Part shown: positions 26,443 to 34,379 of the stretch, piece by piece
Position numbering within the stretch: position 1 is the stretch's first letter
Layout: every line of letters starts with the position of its first letter
Assembly: GCA_902777835.1 (NCBI GenBank)
Contig: CACYVC010000002.1
Coordinates: forward strand, 1 to 64,000
Reading direction: 5' to 3'
Source: an uncultured Bacteroidales bacterium
GTDB taxonomy: Bacteria; Bacteroidota; Bacteroidia; Bacteroidales; Muribaculaceae
Length of the DNA stretch: 64,000 nt
Translations under genes and position numbers: made by a program
The notes under the pieces: generated by a model
Databases searched by the model: none
The model's input: only the letters and a program-made list of their open reading frames with translations
What the model was told of the DNA's origin: nothing

Positions 26443-26952
26443 ATGAAGAAATTTATTGCATTAATGTGCGTAGGAGCTATTGCTCTCGCTGGTATCAATG
26501 GTTTTGATGCTCAGGCAAAAAAGAAAAGAACTACAAAGAAGGTTGCTAAAACTGAGAAAGTGGCCCCAGTGAACAAGGCTGAGCAGGCTAAGCCTGAATG
26601 TCAAGGCAAAGAAGGTTGCGATAAGATGAAAGCCGATTGCCAAAAAATGAATAAGGTAGAAGGCAAAAAGCTCAATGGCTTAAAGAAGATGGATGCAAAA
26701 GACGTGAAGAAAGCTGACTGCATTGAGAAGAAAGCTGAGTTCGGCAAAAATGCTGAATGTGGCAAAAAAGCTGAGTGCGACAAAAAAGCCGGAGAGTGCA
26801 AAGACATGAAAGCTGAGTGCGGCAAAGGCGAGTGCAAGAAAGATCACCAATGCGCTCACCAGTCACCATGCTGCAAAGAAGGTGCCTGCAAGAAAGACGG
26901 CAGCTGCGGCAAGGACAAATGCAAATATGACAACGAGAATTGCTGCAAGTAA
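26443..26952 (+). CDS. Secreted Cys/Lys-rich repeat protein
   Basis: A 169-residue protein. A signal peptide (MKKFIALMCVGAIALAG, cleavage near DAQA) is followed by a mature chain that is mostly Lys, Cys, Glu, Gly and Asp. I count 17 cysteines after the signal peptide, most in repeated AEC, GEC or CC contexts (KAECGKKAECDKKAGEC, SPCCKEGACKKDG) and ending NENCCK. There is no catalytic motif. Spacing and composition suggest metal binding, or a disulfide-rich periplasmic or surface protein, by analogy only. The start at 26443 is chosen for the signal peptide; an upstream in-frame extension adds 17 residues without that signature. It is monocistronic between its own promoter and a perfect terminator. 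Confidence 0.7.
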   Translation: MKKFIALMCVGAIALAGINGFDAQAKKKRTTKKVAKTEKVAPVNKAEQAKPECQGKEGCDKMKADCQKMNKVEGKKLNGLKKMDAKDVKKADCIEKKAEFGKNAECGKKAECDKKAGECKDMKAECGKGECKKDHQCAHQSPCCKEGACKKDGSCGKDKCKYDNENCCK

Positions 26953-26970
26953 TATACTGCACATAATCTA

Positions 26971-27008
26971 AAAAAGGATGCCACTTCAATTGAAGTGGCA
27001 TCCTTTTT
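26971..27008 (+). terminator. Perfect 38-bp palindromic terminator
   Basis: The 19-base arms 26971-26989 and 26990-27008 are exact complements with an A-run at the start and a T-run at the end. The terminator can work in both directions, serving the Cys/Lys-rich gene and possibly the minus-strand lipoprotein gene. Confidence 0.85.
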
Positions 27009-27057
27009 ATTTCGAGGAGTTCAATCGGCCAATTATACATCAAAGGTTGAAGTGATT

Positions 27058-27429
27058 TTACAGGTTCACGTTGATGCTTGTGGTGCGGAAGGAGAAGAGG
27101 TTGTTGCTAAGACTGGGATTGCTGGTGTTGAGTGAGTAGTTCTTTTGTGATCGGGCTTTGATGATGGATACTGTAAATTGAATCTCCTTGCCATCGGGTG
27201 TGGTGGTGAAGGCCACTGGCTGGTTTTTCTCATTGAGAAGGGTGAGCGAGTCGATGCTTTGTGCGTCAACGTGTTGCATAATCTCGTCAACGGAGACATG
27301 TACTACCACATTGGTGGTGTCGCTGTTGTGCTCGTTGGAGATAAGTATGTTTACGGTACTCTTGTTGGCACATGCTACAAACAGCATTGCCATTGTTGCC
27401 ATTGTTGCTATAGTCACTATTATTTTCAT
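27058..27429 (-). CDS. Small lipoprotein, 123 aa
   Basis: The start at 27429 gives MKIIVTIATMATMAMLFVAC, a lipoprotein signal whose lipobox cysteine is at LFVAC. The rest is a beta-rich domain (STVNILISNEHNSDTTNVVVHV, IQFTVSIIKARSQKNYSLNT). No family is recognised. Its ATG overlaps the stop codon of the upstream minus-strand gene (ATGA), so it is translationally coupled to the 481-residue membrane protein, and the pair may act together in the envelope. Confidence 0.65.
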   Translation of the reverse strand: MKIIVTIATMATMAMLFVACANKSTVNILISNEHNSDTTNVVVHVSVDEIMQHVDAQSIDSLTLLNEKNQPVAFTTTPDGKEIQFTVSIIKARSQKNYSLNTSNPSLSNNLFSFRTTSINVNL

Positions 27430-28871
27430 TGGTGTTTCTCCTCTATGCTTTGGATTCCGTCGCGTCGCAAGCACACACGGTAGCGCTTGTACTCGCTTTT
27501 ATCCTCATATTTGCATTGTATAATAAAATTCAGGTAGTAAGACTTGTCGCCATCGGTAAAGTGGTTGGCGGCATCGCCTCTGTTCACGTAGAGCGGAACT
27601 GTGGGGTTGTCCATCTTGCGCATAAATCCTGCGAGGTTGAATCGCACGATGTTGTTGATGCCGTTAATAGGGTAGGCCGAGAGCTGATCCACGGCTTTGC
27701 GCTTGAGGTGAACGTACTTGCGGTACTGAATCACTTGCTCATCCACACCACGATTCACCACGAGCGGGTTTTTGCGGGCGCGCTTCTCGTTGACGTGGCG
27801 CGACACGTCTTGTGGCGACACGAAATCGAAACCTTCCTTCACCTTGCCAATATTGCGCAGCCCCACGCGTATGGTGATAAGGTAGTCATAGAAACGGCTG
27901 CCGATGCCGTGGGCGAAGTAGTTACGTATCATGTCCTTGATGCGGTCTTTGAACATATAGCTAATCACCAAGGCAATGAAGAACGGCAGAGTGAAGTTTC
28001 CGTAAGTCTGCTGGAAGGCAAATGACACCACAGTGGCAAACACCATCGAGATTCCCGCCGCCACGCTGAATGCCACCTGCTCCAGAAATGCTGTGTTGCG
28101 GCGCTTGTGTGTGGGCAGATAGAGGTTGCTCTCAATGTATTTCTTGAGTTGGCTGGCGTGATATACAAACTGACGGTTGTCGTCAGGACTATTGGGCTCC
28201 ACATCAAGATATTTGCGATTCTTGCGGTATTTGTGCTCGCTGTCGAGCATCTGAGTGAGCATCGACAGCAATGGTCCGCTATTTCGCTCACGTGGTTTTA
28301 GGAGTTTAACTATTCGCCCCAAGTGCTGCTCAATGATGTTGGAGATAAACTCGTCGCCAAAGTCATAATAGACAACTACTTGCTGCCCCTCGTCGCTATC
28401 AAGGAGGGTGGGGCGCAGTGAACGGTACATCTCAGCAACCGCTTTGGCTTGCTCCACAAGGTCGCAGGCAAGGCTGCGCTGCACCTCCTCGTTGCTCTGG
28501 CGGGCGATTCTGATATATGCGTCGCGCACGCTGCTTTTTACAATAGAGGCATACATCTTCACCTCGTTCTCAAACTCTTTTTTGTCGTTCACTGGATTCT
28601 CGCACGCCTGCTTGATGCGCGTGAAGGGCAGCGAATGCACGTCGGTGAGTTCGCGCAGCTCATAACGTGGTGTAATGAGCCGCAGGTAGGACAGTGTGTC
28701 GCAGTAGAAAGTGTCCTTGCTGTAGGTGTGACGATTCACATCAAGCCTCTCGGGGATGAAAATCCATGTGTTCATGTAGAAGTCATCGTAGGTCTTCCCG
28801 TCGTTAGGCAGGAAACCCACTTTGAACTCCAGCGTGTTGCTGTCATGTATTTTTGGCTTGATTTGAATCAT
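27426..28871 (-). CDS. Unknown conserved-looking membrane protein, 481 aa
   Basis: A mostly hydrophilic protein with one central hydrophobic block at about residues 262-315, holding two likely membrane segments (VAFSVAAGISMVFATVVSFAF and FTLPFFIALVISYMF). About 260 residues lie before it and 165 after. The N-terminal part is charged and helix-rich (KKEFENEVKMYASIVKSSV, RIARQSNEEVQRSLACDLVEQ). The C-terminal part ends in beta-like segments (YLNFIIQCKYEDKSEYKRYRVCLRRDG). I do not recognise the family. It overlaps the following lipoprotein gene by 4 bp. Its 63-bp upstream gap to the DASS gene carries a GTTGCGTTG palindrome. Confidence 0.65.
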   Translation of the reverse strand: MIQIKPKIHDSNTLEFKVGFLPNDGKTYDDFYMNTWIFIPERLDVNRHTYSKDTFYCDTLSYLRLITPRYELRELTDVHSLPFTRIKQACENPVNDKKEFENEVKMYASIVKSSVRDAYIRIARQSNEEVQRSLACDLVEQAKAVAEMYRSLRPTLLDSDEGQQVVVYYDFGDEFISNIIEQHLGRIVKLLKPRERNSGPLLSMLTQMLDSEHKYRKNRKYLDVEPNSPDDNRQFVYHASQLKKYIESNLYLPTHKRRNTAFLEQVAFSVAAGISMVFATVVSFAFQQTYGNFTLPFFIALVISYMFKDRIKDMIRNYFAHGIGSRFYDYLITIRVGLRNIGKVKEGFDFVSPQDVSRHVNEKRARKNPLVVNRGVDEQVIQYRKYVHLKRKAVDQLSAYPINGINNIVRFNLAGFMRKMDNPTVPLYVNRGDAANHFTDGDKSYYLNFIIQCKYEDKSEYKRYRVCLRRDGIQSIEEKHQ

Positions 28872-28906
28872 TTTGAGCGGTTAGTTATCGGTTTTTAGTT
28901 GAGTTA

Positions 28907-28925
28907 GTTGCGTTGGCAACGCAAC
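28907..28925. repeat. GTTGCGTTG palindrome, copy 2
   Basis: GTTGCGTTGGCAACGCAAC matches 6609-6627 at 18 of 19 positions. It lies between the DASS transporter and the 481-residue protein gene and is preceded by similar TTAGTT words in both copies. Confidence 0.6.
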
Positions 28926-28934
28926 ATGCCAGAC

Positions 28935-30656
28935 TTAAAAGAACACTCCATCGGTGTATCCGAACCAGCGTAGCACGGTGTCGCCCCAGAAGATTATCAT
29001 CAGCCAACTGATGAACATCATGGTAATGCCAAACTTGAAGGTGTCGCTGATGCTGTATTGGTTGGTGGTGTAGAGTAGGGCAGCGGGCTTGCTGTTGAAC
29101 GGTAGCACATACACATGGCCCACGAGCAGTGCCACGGGGAAGGCCAGGCTCATAATGGGGTAACCGTTGCTCTGTGCCACGCCAATGGCTATTGGCACGA
29201 ATATGAGCGTGAGCATCGTCTTCGACTCAAAGATGAGCGAGAACAGCAGTATGCTTCCTGTGAGGATGAGATAAATCACCCAGAATGGTGTGTCGGCACC
29301 AATGCCAAGAGCACCAAAGAGGGCATTAATCATCGTGCCTGGCAGGCCTGTAGCCTCAAGGCCAGCACCAAGTGTATAGGCGCCCGCCGAGAAGAGCAGC
29401 AGATGCCAGGGGATATCCACATCGTTCCATTTCACGATGCCGATTTTGGGCAATAGTGCCACCACAGCCCCCATAAAGGCTACTGCAGTCTGTCCTATGC
29501 CGTGATAATCGCCAGTGGCCCACAAAGCGAGCACTGACACGAAGATGGCAACTGCTCTGTATTCCTGACCGCTCATCTTGCCTAGTTTGTGGAGCTCGTC
29601 GCGCAGTCGGTCCATTCCGCCTTCAATTTGAGGCACGCGTTCTTCCTTCTTGAGAGGAAAGAAAATTTTAGACCCCACAAACCAACCTATGAAGATAAGG
29701 ATGATATTCATTGGGAAAGCTGCCATAAACCAGTTCTGGTAGCTGACAGAGCCAATGCCAAGCGCTCCACCAATGAGTGCGCCTGCAAGCAATGTGGCAC
29801 CCGAGCCAGTGAGGAAAGAGTTTGCGCCCAGGTTAATTTGGAACAGGTTTTGAAGCACCAAGTTGCGGCCAAAGTTGTTGCGATGACCTTTGCTGGCGCC
29901 ATAGATGGCTGCAACTACCATGAAGATGGGCAACAAGATAGCAGCTTTGGCGGTAGTCGCCGAGATAAATGCTGATAGCACAATGTTGATGACGATAAAG
30001 CTCAAGATTATGCCATTTGTGCTCTTGCCGAACTTTATCACAAACCAGAGTGCGAAACGTTTAGCCACCTGCGTCTTGACAAGCATGCTTGCCAGGATGA
30101 ACGACAGGATGTTAAGCCACATAACAGGGTGTCCCAGTTGGGCATAGGCCTCCTTGTCGCTCGTCACCCCGGTTAGCACTATCATCATTATGACAATGAG
30201 CGAGGTGAGGTAGTTGGGGATGGCCTCAGTAATCCACAGGATGATGGCGGCAGCAAATATTGCGAGCATTGCATAGTTGATGCGCAGGAAGTTGTCGTGG
30301 GTGTCGGCCGTGAGTTTGTCTTTCTCGGCCTGCGAGAGTTCATGCTTGGTCTCCTTGCCGCTCTTATCAACCACTACTGCGATTTTTTTCTCTGCCTTCT
30401 TGTGCATCTCCTCATAGCGCTTCACAGCACCATCGGCAAGCTCGGTGGTCTCCTTGTTGGTGTCGATTCTGTTTATAAACGGAATGTCGGCAAAGAAATA
30501 TATAACCACAAAGACGAGTATTGCCAATGGCCCGCCTATGCGCTGTAATATCTTCTCAAAGCCCGACTTCTGCATCTTGGGCAGCTTCTCGAGCTTGTAG
30601 TTATTCATGTCAAGAGGATCGAAATGTTCCTCATGCGTTATTGTTTCTTCCGCCAT
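28935..30656 (-). CDS. DASS/SLC13-type anion:sodium symporter
   Basis: A 573-residue, roughly 11-12-helix membrane protein of the divalent-anion symporter class, which imports dicarboxylates, sulfate or similar anions with Na+. Family-like blocks are AMLAIFAAAIILWITEAIPNYLTSL, FLTGSGATLLAGALIGGAL and the C-terminal PVALLVGHVYVLPFNSKPAALLY. A soluble insert of about 70 residues (ELADGAVKRYEEMHKKAEKK..KHELSQAEKDK) follows the first helix, which is unusual. The start at 30656 is chosen because the upstream in-frame extension would run through the terminator at 30679. The substrate is not predictable here. Confidence 0.85.
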   Translation of the reverse strand: MAEETITHEEHFDPLDMNNYKLEKLPKMQKSGFEKILQRIGGPLAILVFVVIYFFADIPFINRIDTNKETTELADGAVKRYEEMHKKAEKKIAVVVDKSGKETKHELSQAEKDKLTADTHDNFLRINYAMLAIFAAAIILWITEAIPNYLTSLIVIMMIVLTGVTSDKEAYAQLGHPVMWLNILSFILASMLVKTQVAKRFALWFVIKFGKSTNGIILSFIVINIVLSAFISATTAKAAILLPIFMVVAAIYGASKGHRNNFGRNLVLQNLFQINLGANSFLTGSGATLLAGALIGGALGIGSVSYQNWFMAAFPMNIILIFIGWFVGSKIFFPLKKEERVPQIEGGMDRLRDELHKLGKMSGQEYRAVAIFVSVLALWATGDYHGIGQTAVAFMGAVVALLPKIGIVKWNDVDIPWHLLLFSAGAYTLGAGLEATGLPGTMINALFGALGIGADTPFWVIYLILTGSILLFSLIFESKTMLTLIFVPIAIGVAQSNGYPIMSLAFPVALLVGHVYVLPFNSKPAALLYTTNQYSISDTFKFGITMMFISWLMIIFWGDTVLRWFGYTDGVFF

Positions 30657-30678
30657 ATCTTTAAGGTTTTTTGGAAAA

Positions 30679-30713
30679 AGTGTCCTCAAAAGAATTGTCC
30701 TTTTGAGGACACT
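30679..30713 (-). terminator. Terminator of the CYTH gene
   Basis: The 14-bp perfect arms AGTGTCCTCAAAAG and CTTTTGAGGACACT have a 7-base loop and are followed on the minus strand by TTTT. This separates the CYTH gene from the DASS gene and supports the downstream DASS start. Confidence 0.8.
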
Positions 30714-30738
30714 GGGTTGCAAGTCTATTTATTATGGA

Positions 30739-31212
30739 TTATTTCCAGTTCTTGTAGGGGTTCTTCATGAGCATAGAGTTGTAGTACTTCACGTCACCGG
30801 TGACCTCCTCGCCAAGCCAAGCTGGACGGTCGAAATCGGCATCTTCGCTAGGCAGCTCCACTTCGGCAACTGTAAGTCCTTCGTTGTCACCATAGAACTC
30901 ATCCACCTCGAAGGTGCGCTCGCCGGCTTTAACTAGGTAGCGTGTCTTGTCAATAACGCCAGGCTCGCAAATTTTGAGCAGTTCCATAACCTCGTCGGCG
31001 GGAATCTCTTTCTCCCACTCAAAGCGACTGGCGCCACTCTCGTTGCCGATGCCCTTTACGGTGATAAAGCCTTTCTCGCCTTTAACACGCACACGCACAG
31101 TGCGCTCGGGGACCGAACTCAGATAGCCCTGAATGATGCGTGTGGCCTTGAAAGCCTCATCCTTAAACTCACCACCTTTTACAAGGAATTTTCTTTCTAT
31201 CTCTTGTGCCAT
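30739..31212 (-). CDS. CYTH domain protein (inorganic triphosphatase-like)
   Basis: A 157-residue single-domain protein with the diagnostic N-terminal ExExK-type motif in AQEIERKFLVKG. Typical CYTH strands follow: TVRVRVKGEKGFITVKG, RFEWEKEIP, IDKTRYLVKAGERTFEVDEF and LTVAEVELPSEDADFDRP. Short bacterial CYTH proteins of this size hydrolyse inorganic triphosphate or related triphosphates with Mg2+ or Mn2+; some relatives are adenylate cyclases. It lies beside a second CYTH-like gene and downstream of a phosphate-themed operon, so a polyphosphate or triphosphate role is plausible. It has its own terminator. Confidence 0.85.
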   Translation of the reverse strand: MAQEIERKFLVKGGEFKDEAFKATRIIQGYLSSVPERTVRVRVKGEKGFITVKGIGNESGASRFEWEKEIPADEVMELLKICEPGVIDKTRYLVKAGERTFEVDEFYGDNEGLTVAEVELPSEDADFDRPAWLGEEVTGDVKYYNSMLMKNPYKNWK

Positions 31213-31220
31213 AATAGTTA

Positions 31221-31285
31221 TTAGTTTTCAGTTGTCAGATATCAGATATCAGATATCAGATTTCAGAAATCAGATATTAGACATT
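31221..31285. repeat. CAGATATCAGATATCAG stutter tract
   Basis: Seven or more near-identical CAGATAT or CAGATTT words are in tandem upstream of the CYTH start. This is slippage-type intergenic repeat. Confidence 0.55.
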
Positions 31286-31339
31286 TGTTTTGAAATGGTT
31301 AGTTTAGTTTTCTTTAGTCTCAATCGGTGTAAAGCACGA

Positions 31340-31984
31340 TTAATTAGCAAGGGGTTTGTTAATCATGCCAATCACACGCTTGATGGCCTGCAGGTAGTTG
31401 ATGTTCTCAACGCCCTCGAGACCGCAGTCGGCGATGGTCTTCTTGATATCCTCAATCTCGGTGCTCTCGCTGTTGATGGTGCGGACCATGGCGCCGTTGA
31501 TGTAAACCTCGCCAGTCTCGCAGATGGTGTCGTTAACCATGTAGCCATAGCGTGCCTTCTCAACCTTAACGGCTTGCAGGTCGGGGTGCTCGTCAATCAT
31601 CTGGAGGAACTCATCGAGGGTGTAGGTCTCCTTGGTGAGCTCGGGCATGCCCTCTACCTTGAAGGCTGGGAATACTTCATCTTTAAGCACTTGTGCGCTG
31701 ATTGGGAACTCACCCTTCATGAGTGGATTCCATTGCTCAAGGCCATCTACTGCTTGCACAAAGGTCTTGATATCCATCTTGCCGTCGCGTATCTTGGTGT
31801 TGTTAACGTCGTTGGTGCGGCTCACAATATAAGTCTCGGTGCTGTGGCGCTCCCACACTTTTTCGGGCACTGGCACACTAAGACGTGCCATGCGTTTGCC
31901 GGCTTCGCAGAAGCAGCGACCGAAGCTGCGGAACTCAAAACGTGGTTTAGAAATTTCACCAATTTTTAATTCTTCTTTTGCCAT
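31340..31984 (-). CDS. CYTH-like protein, divergent
   Basis: A 214-residue cytosolic protein with no signal or membrane segment. It lacks an N-terminal ExExK motif, but several segments resemble CYTH strands: FEFRSFG at the start, STETYIVSRTNDVNNTKIRDGKMDIKTF, and late in the chain YGYMVNDTICETGEVYINGAMVRTINSESTEIEDIKKTI followed by GLEGVENINYLQAIKRVIGM. That last block has the layout of the final CYTH strands and helix. I infer a divergent, possibly non-catalytic CYTH paralogue; the assignment is tentative. It lies 127 bp upstream of the canonical CYTH gene on the same strand. Confidence 0.55.
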   Translation of the reverse strand: MAKEELKIGEISKPRFEFRSFGRCFCEAGKRMARLSVPVPEKVWERHSTETYIVSRTNDVNNTKIRDGKMDIKTFVQAVDGLEQWNPLMKGEFPISAQVLKDEVFPAFKVEGMPELTKETYTLDEFLQMIDEHPDLQAVKVEKARYGYMVNDTICETGEVYINGAMVRTINSESTEIEDIKKTIADCGLEGVENINYLQAIKRVIGMINKPLAN

Positions 31985-32026
31985 TTTTCTAGGATTTTAT
32001 TGGGATTTACTTTTGCTTGTTTTGAA

Positions 32027-32064
32027 AAGGTTTGGCAGGCAAGTAATAAAACCTGCCAAACCTT
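32027..32064 (-). terminator. Terminator ending the phosphate-themed operon
   Basis: The 13-bp perfect arms AAGGTTTGGCAGG and CCTGCCAAACCTT have a 12-base loop, 23 bases past the lipoprotein stop, followed on the minus strand by TTTTC. Confidence 0.75.
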
Positions 32065-32086
32065 AAGGTGTTTTATAGATAGATGT

Positions 32087-32941
32087 TTACTGTACTACAG
32101 TCAAGTCTTCTTCTCCCGCTTCGGGGTTCTTGGTGCCAAAGGTCTTGTCGGCAATCATAAACTTGCCAGTGCCATTGGGGCAGCGGCTCCAGGTAAGGTC
32201 ATTTTTGCTTATGGTAGCTCCCCAACCGTCGCCCTTTTCGCCACGTTGGAACTTGTTGATGAGTTCGCCTTTAGGATTAAAGAGCTCAATAAGTAATGTC
32301 TTTTTAGCCGACAAACCCTTAATCATAGGACGTGGATTTGGTCCACTACCTCCCTCACCAGCCACATTGCTGGCACCAACAATCAAGAAGTAGCTATGGC
32401 CCATGACAACTTCGTCTTTCACGCCAGTCCAAGTTACAGCTTCGTCTTTTTTGATTGTTACTCCATCAAGTTTGATGGGGTCGTCACCGTTGTTGAAAAG
32501 CTCGATATATTTCTCGCCATCCTCACCTGCTCCATACAACTCATTGATCACAAGTTTGGTATAATCACTTGGTTTATCACCTACAGTGTATTCGCGTTCA
32601 GCAGTGCTAGTGTAGCCAGCCTCGTTGGTGATGGTTACAACGTATTTCACTTTGGTGCCATCGGGCTGAGCGGGAATCGTGGCGGTATAAGTCTTGCCGT
32701 CGCCAGCCATCTCAACCACGGTATTTTTGCCATCAATTGTATATTCCAGAACGGCTTTTTTCACAGACAACAAGCCTGATACCTTGGCGGTTACAACCAC
32801 GTCGTCAAACGAGGTGGGAGCATCAGGGGCAATCGAAACAGCTTCGATGGTGTTAGGACCCTCATATACTTTATCTTCAACGCATGCTGTCATCGCAAGT
32901 GCAGCGATAATAAGCGCGAATGCTAATTTTATAGTTTTCAT
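32087..32941 (-). CDS. Lipoprotein with Ig-like and lamin-tail-type domains
   Basis: A 284-residue lipoprotein. The lipobox lies in IIAALAMTAC (about residue 20), followed by acidic residues VEDKV that in Bacteroidota can favour surface exposure. An Ig-like segment (SFDDVVVTAKVSGLLSVKKAVLEYTIDG) covers about 40-125. A lamin-tail domain follows, identified from KLVINELYGAGEDGEKYIEL, FNNGDDPIKLDGVTI and HSYFLIVGASN. It is the last gene of the DUF47/PiT-like/porin operon, 33 bp behind the porin, so it is probably a porin-associated envelope component. Its biochemical function is unknown. Confidence 0.75.
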   Translation of the reverse strand: MKTIKLAFALIIAALAMTACVEDKVYEGPNTIEAVSIAPDAPTSFDDVVVTAKVSGLLSVKKAVLEYTIDGKNTVVEMAGDGKTYTATIPAQPDGTKVKYVVTITNEAGYTSTAEREYTVGDKPSDYTKLVINELYGAGEDGEKYIELFNNGDDPIKLDGVTIKKDEAVTWTGVKDEVVMGHSYFLIVGASNVAGEGGSGPNPRPMIKGLSAKKTLLIELFNPKGELINKFQRGEKGDGWGATISKNDLTWSRCPNGTGKFMIADKTFGTKNPEAGEEDLTVVQ

Positions 32942-32974
32942 TGTCTTTTTATCTTTAAAGAGTTAAACAATTGA

Positions 32975-34339
32975 TTAGAAGTTAACCTCTAAGCGAAGTC
33001 CCATCATGTGGTAGCTTACACCGCCTTTGCCCTTGGCCTCTACAATCTTGGTGTAGTCGGCAGTAGGCTTGCCGTCGGCATCGTGACCCGTGTAAAGTTT
33101 GCCCTTGCCATTGGCATAGCGGTCGTTGTTAGAGTACTGATAGTTGAGAACAATCTTCACGCTGTTGTTAACCCAGTAGTTCAGGCCAATGGTGAAGTTC
33201 TCGCCTGCGCCGCCGTAAACGTCCTTGTTGTTGAGGTTGAGGTAGTCGTAGCGTACTGCGAGCTCGATGTCACCCCACTTGCGGCCGCGCTGTGGCTGGG
33301 TGAACTCGGCCTCAGCAGTGTTGAAGCGCTGCTTACCACCAAAGAGCAAACATGCAGCGTGAACATACCAACCATTGAATTTGTAGTTGTTGGCTTTAGC
33401 ATCAACGTTGGTCTGAATCCATTCAGTTTGAAGTCTTGCAGGGCCGTAGTAGGCAGCACCCTCAATACCATAGAGCACGTTGTGGTCAACATCTTTAATC
33501 ACGTCGGTATCAAGATATTTCTTGCGGTTGATGCTGGTGGCGTTACGAGTGCTGATGCGCATGCCACCCCAGTCGGCGGGAGCATCCTCAGTCTTTGGAG
33601 TGCGGTAAGAAGCCTTACCTCCAAGGTAGAAACCCCAGCTACGGTCCTTAGCATAAGGCATCCAACCAATCTTACCTGTGAACGAGTAGCCCTGATTGCG
33701 GCCATAGTCCTTGTTGTTGTCCTGAACATTGGTAAGTTCCTCCTCACCAGCTATGGTCTGGAAGAACACACCACCAGTTGCGCGGAAATGGTCGCGCAGG
33801 TAAGCAATCTGGAGACCAAGGTGACGCGAAGGAACAAGAGCCTTACATACCATAGGGCGCTCCATAAAGGTAAGGTAGCGCGACGATGTGGTCTGCTCCA
33901 TCGAGAAGTCCTCCTTGAAGTTACCAGCCTTGATTGACACGTTCTTGATGCCGTCGAATTGAATGATAGCGTCCTTTAACTCAAACTTTCCATCGGCGAA
34001 ATCTACGTCAACCTCACCGTACCAGTTGTGTGGAAGGCGTGCCTTAACGGCGAAGCGTGCGCGACGAATTGACACGTTATTGCCAATGTCGTTGTAGTCT
34101 TTGTTGTTGCCAAAGAACATGGCTCCATCAACTTGCACGCGGTTGTCAAACCACAGGCGATACTCCTTGTTCTTAGACTCAAACGTGAGGATGTTGTTAC
34201 GCTGCTCTGAGATCAGCTGTTCACGGTCGACTTTCACGCCATACTGATTGTAGACGGCGTTCTCGTCTTCAACTTGTGCCCAGGCACTTCCCAAAGTAGA
34301 GAGTGCGAGCACGAAGGATAGGGTTAATAATTTTTTCAT
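32975..34339 (-). CDS. Phosphate-selective porin O/P-like outer-membrane channel
   Basis: A 454-residue protein. A signal peptide (MKKLLTLSFVLALSTLGSAWA) is followed by a short periplasmic segment and a 16-strand-type barrel in the OprO/OprP family. Matching features are RRARFAVKARLPHNWYGEVDVDFADG, FKEDFSMEQTTSSRYLTFMERP near the middle and the C-terminal aromatic MMGLRLEVNF. OprP proteins carry phosphate or polyphosphate; family members in Bacteroidota are not all tested, so the substrate is inferred mainly from its operon partners DUF47 and the PiT-like regulator. Confidence 0.82.
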   Translation of the reverse strand: MKKLLTLSFVLALSTLGSAWAQVEDENAVYNQYGVKVDREQLISEQRNNILTFESKNKEYRLWFDNRVQVDGAMFFGNNKDYNDIGNNVSIRRARFAVKARLPHNWYGEVDVDFADGKFELKDAIIQFDGIKNVSIKAGNFKEDFSMEQTTSSRYLTFMERPMVCKALVPSRHLGLQIAYLRDHFRATGGVFFQTIAGEEELTNVQDNNKDYGRNQGYSFTGKIGWMPYAKDRSWGFYLGGKASYRTPKTEDAPADWGGMRISTRNATSINRKKYLDTDVIKDVDHNVLYGIEGAAYYGPARLQTEWIQTNVDAKANNYKFNGWYVHAACLLFGGKQRFNTAEAEFTQPQRGRKWGDIELAVRYDYLNLNNKDVYGGAGENFTIGLNYWVNNSVKIVLNYQYSNNDRYANGKGKLYTGHDADGKPTADYTKIVEAKGKGGVSYHMMGLRLEVNF

Positions 34340-34379
34340 TGTAAATACATTTTAGTTAATAAAATAGATGTTTACTGTA

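Noticed and set aside
33008..33937. 309-codon ORF antisense to the porin gene
   Set aside because: It is a mirror of a strongly coding gene; its composition follows the porin codons and the product resembles no protein family.
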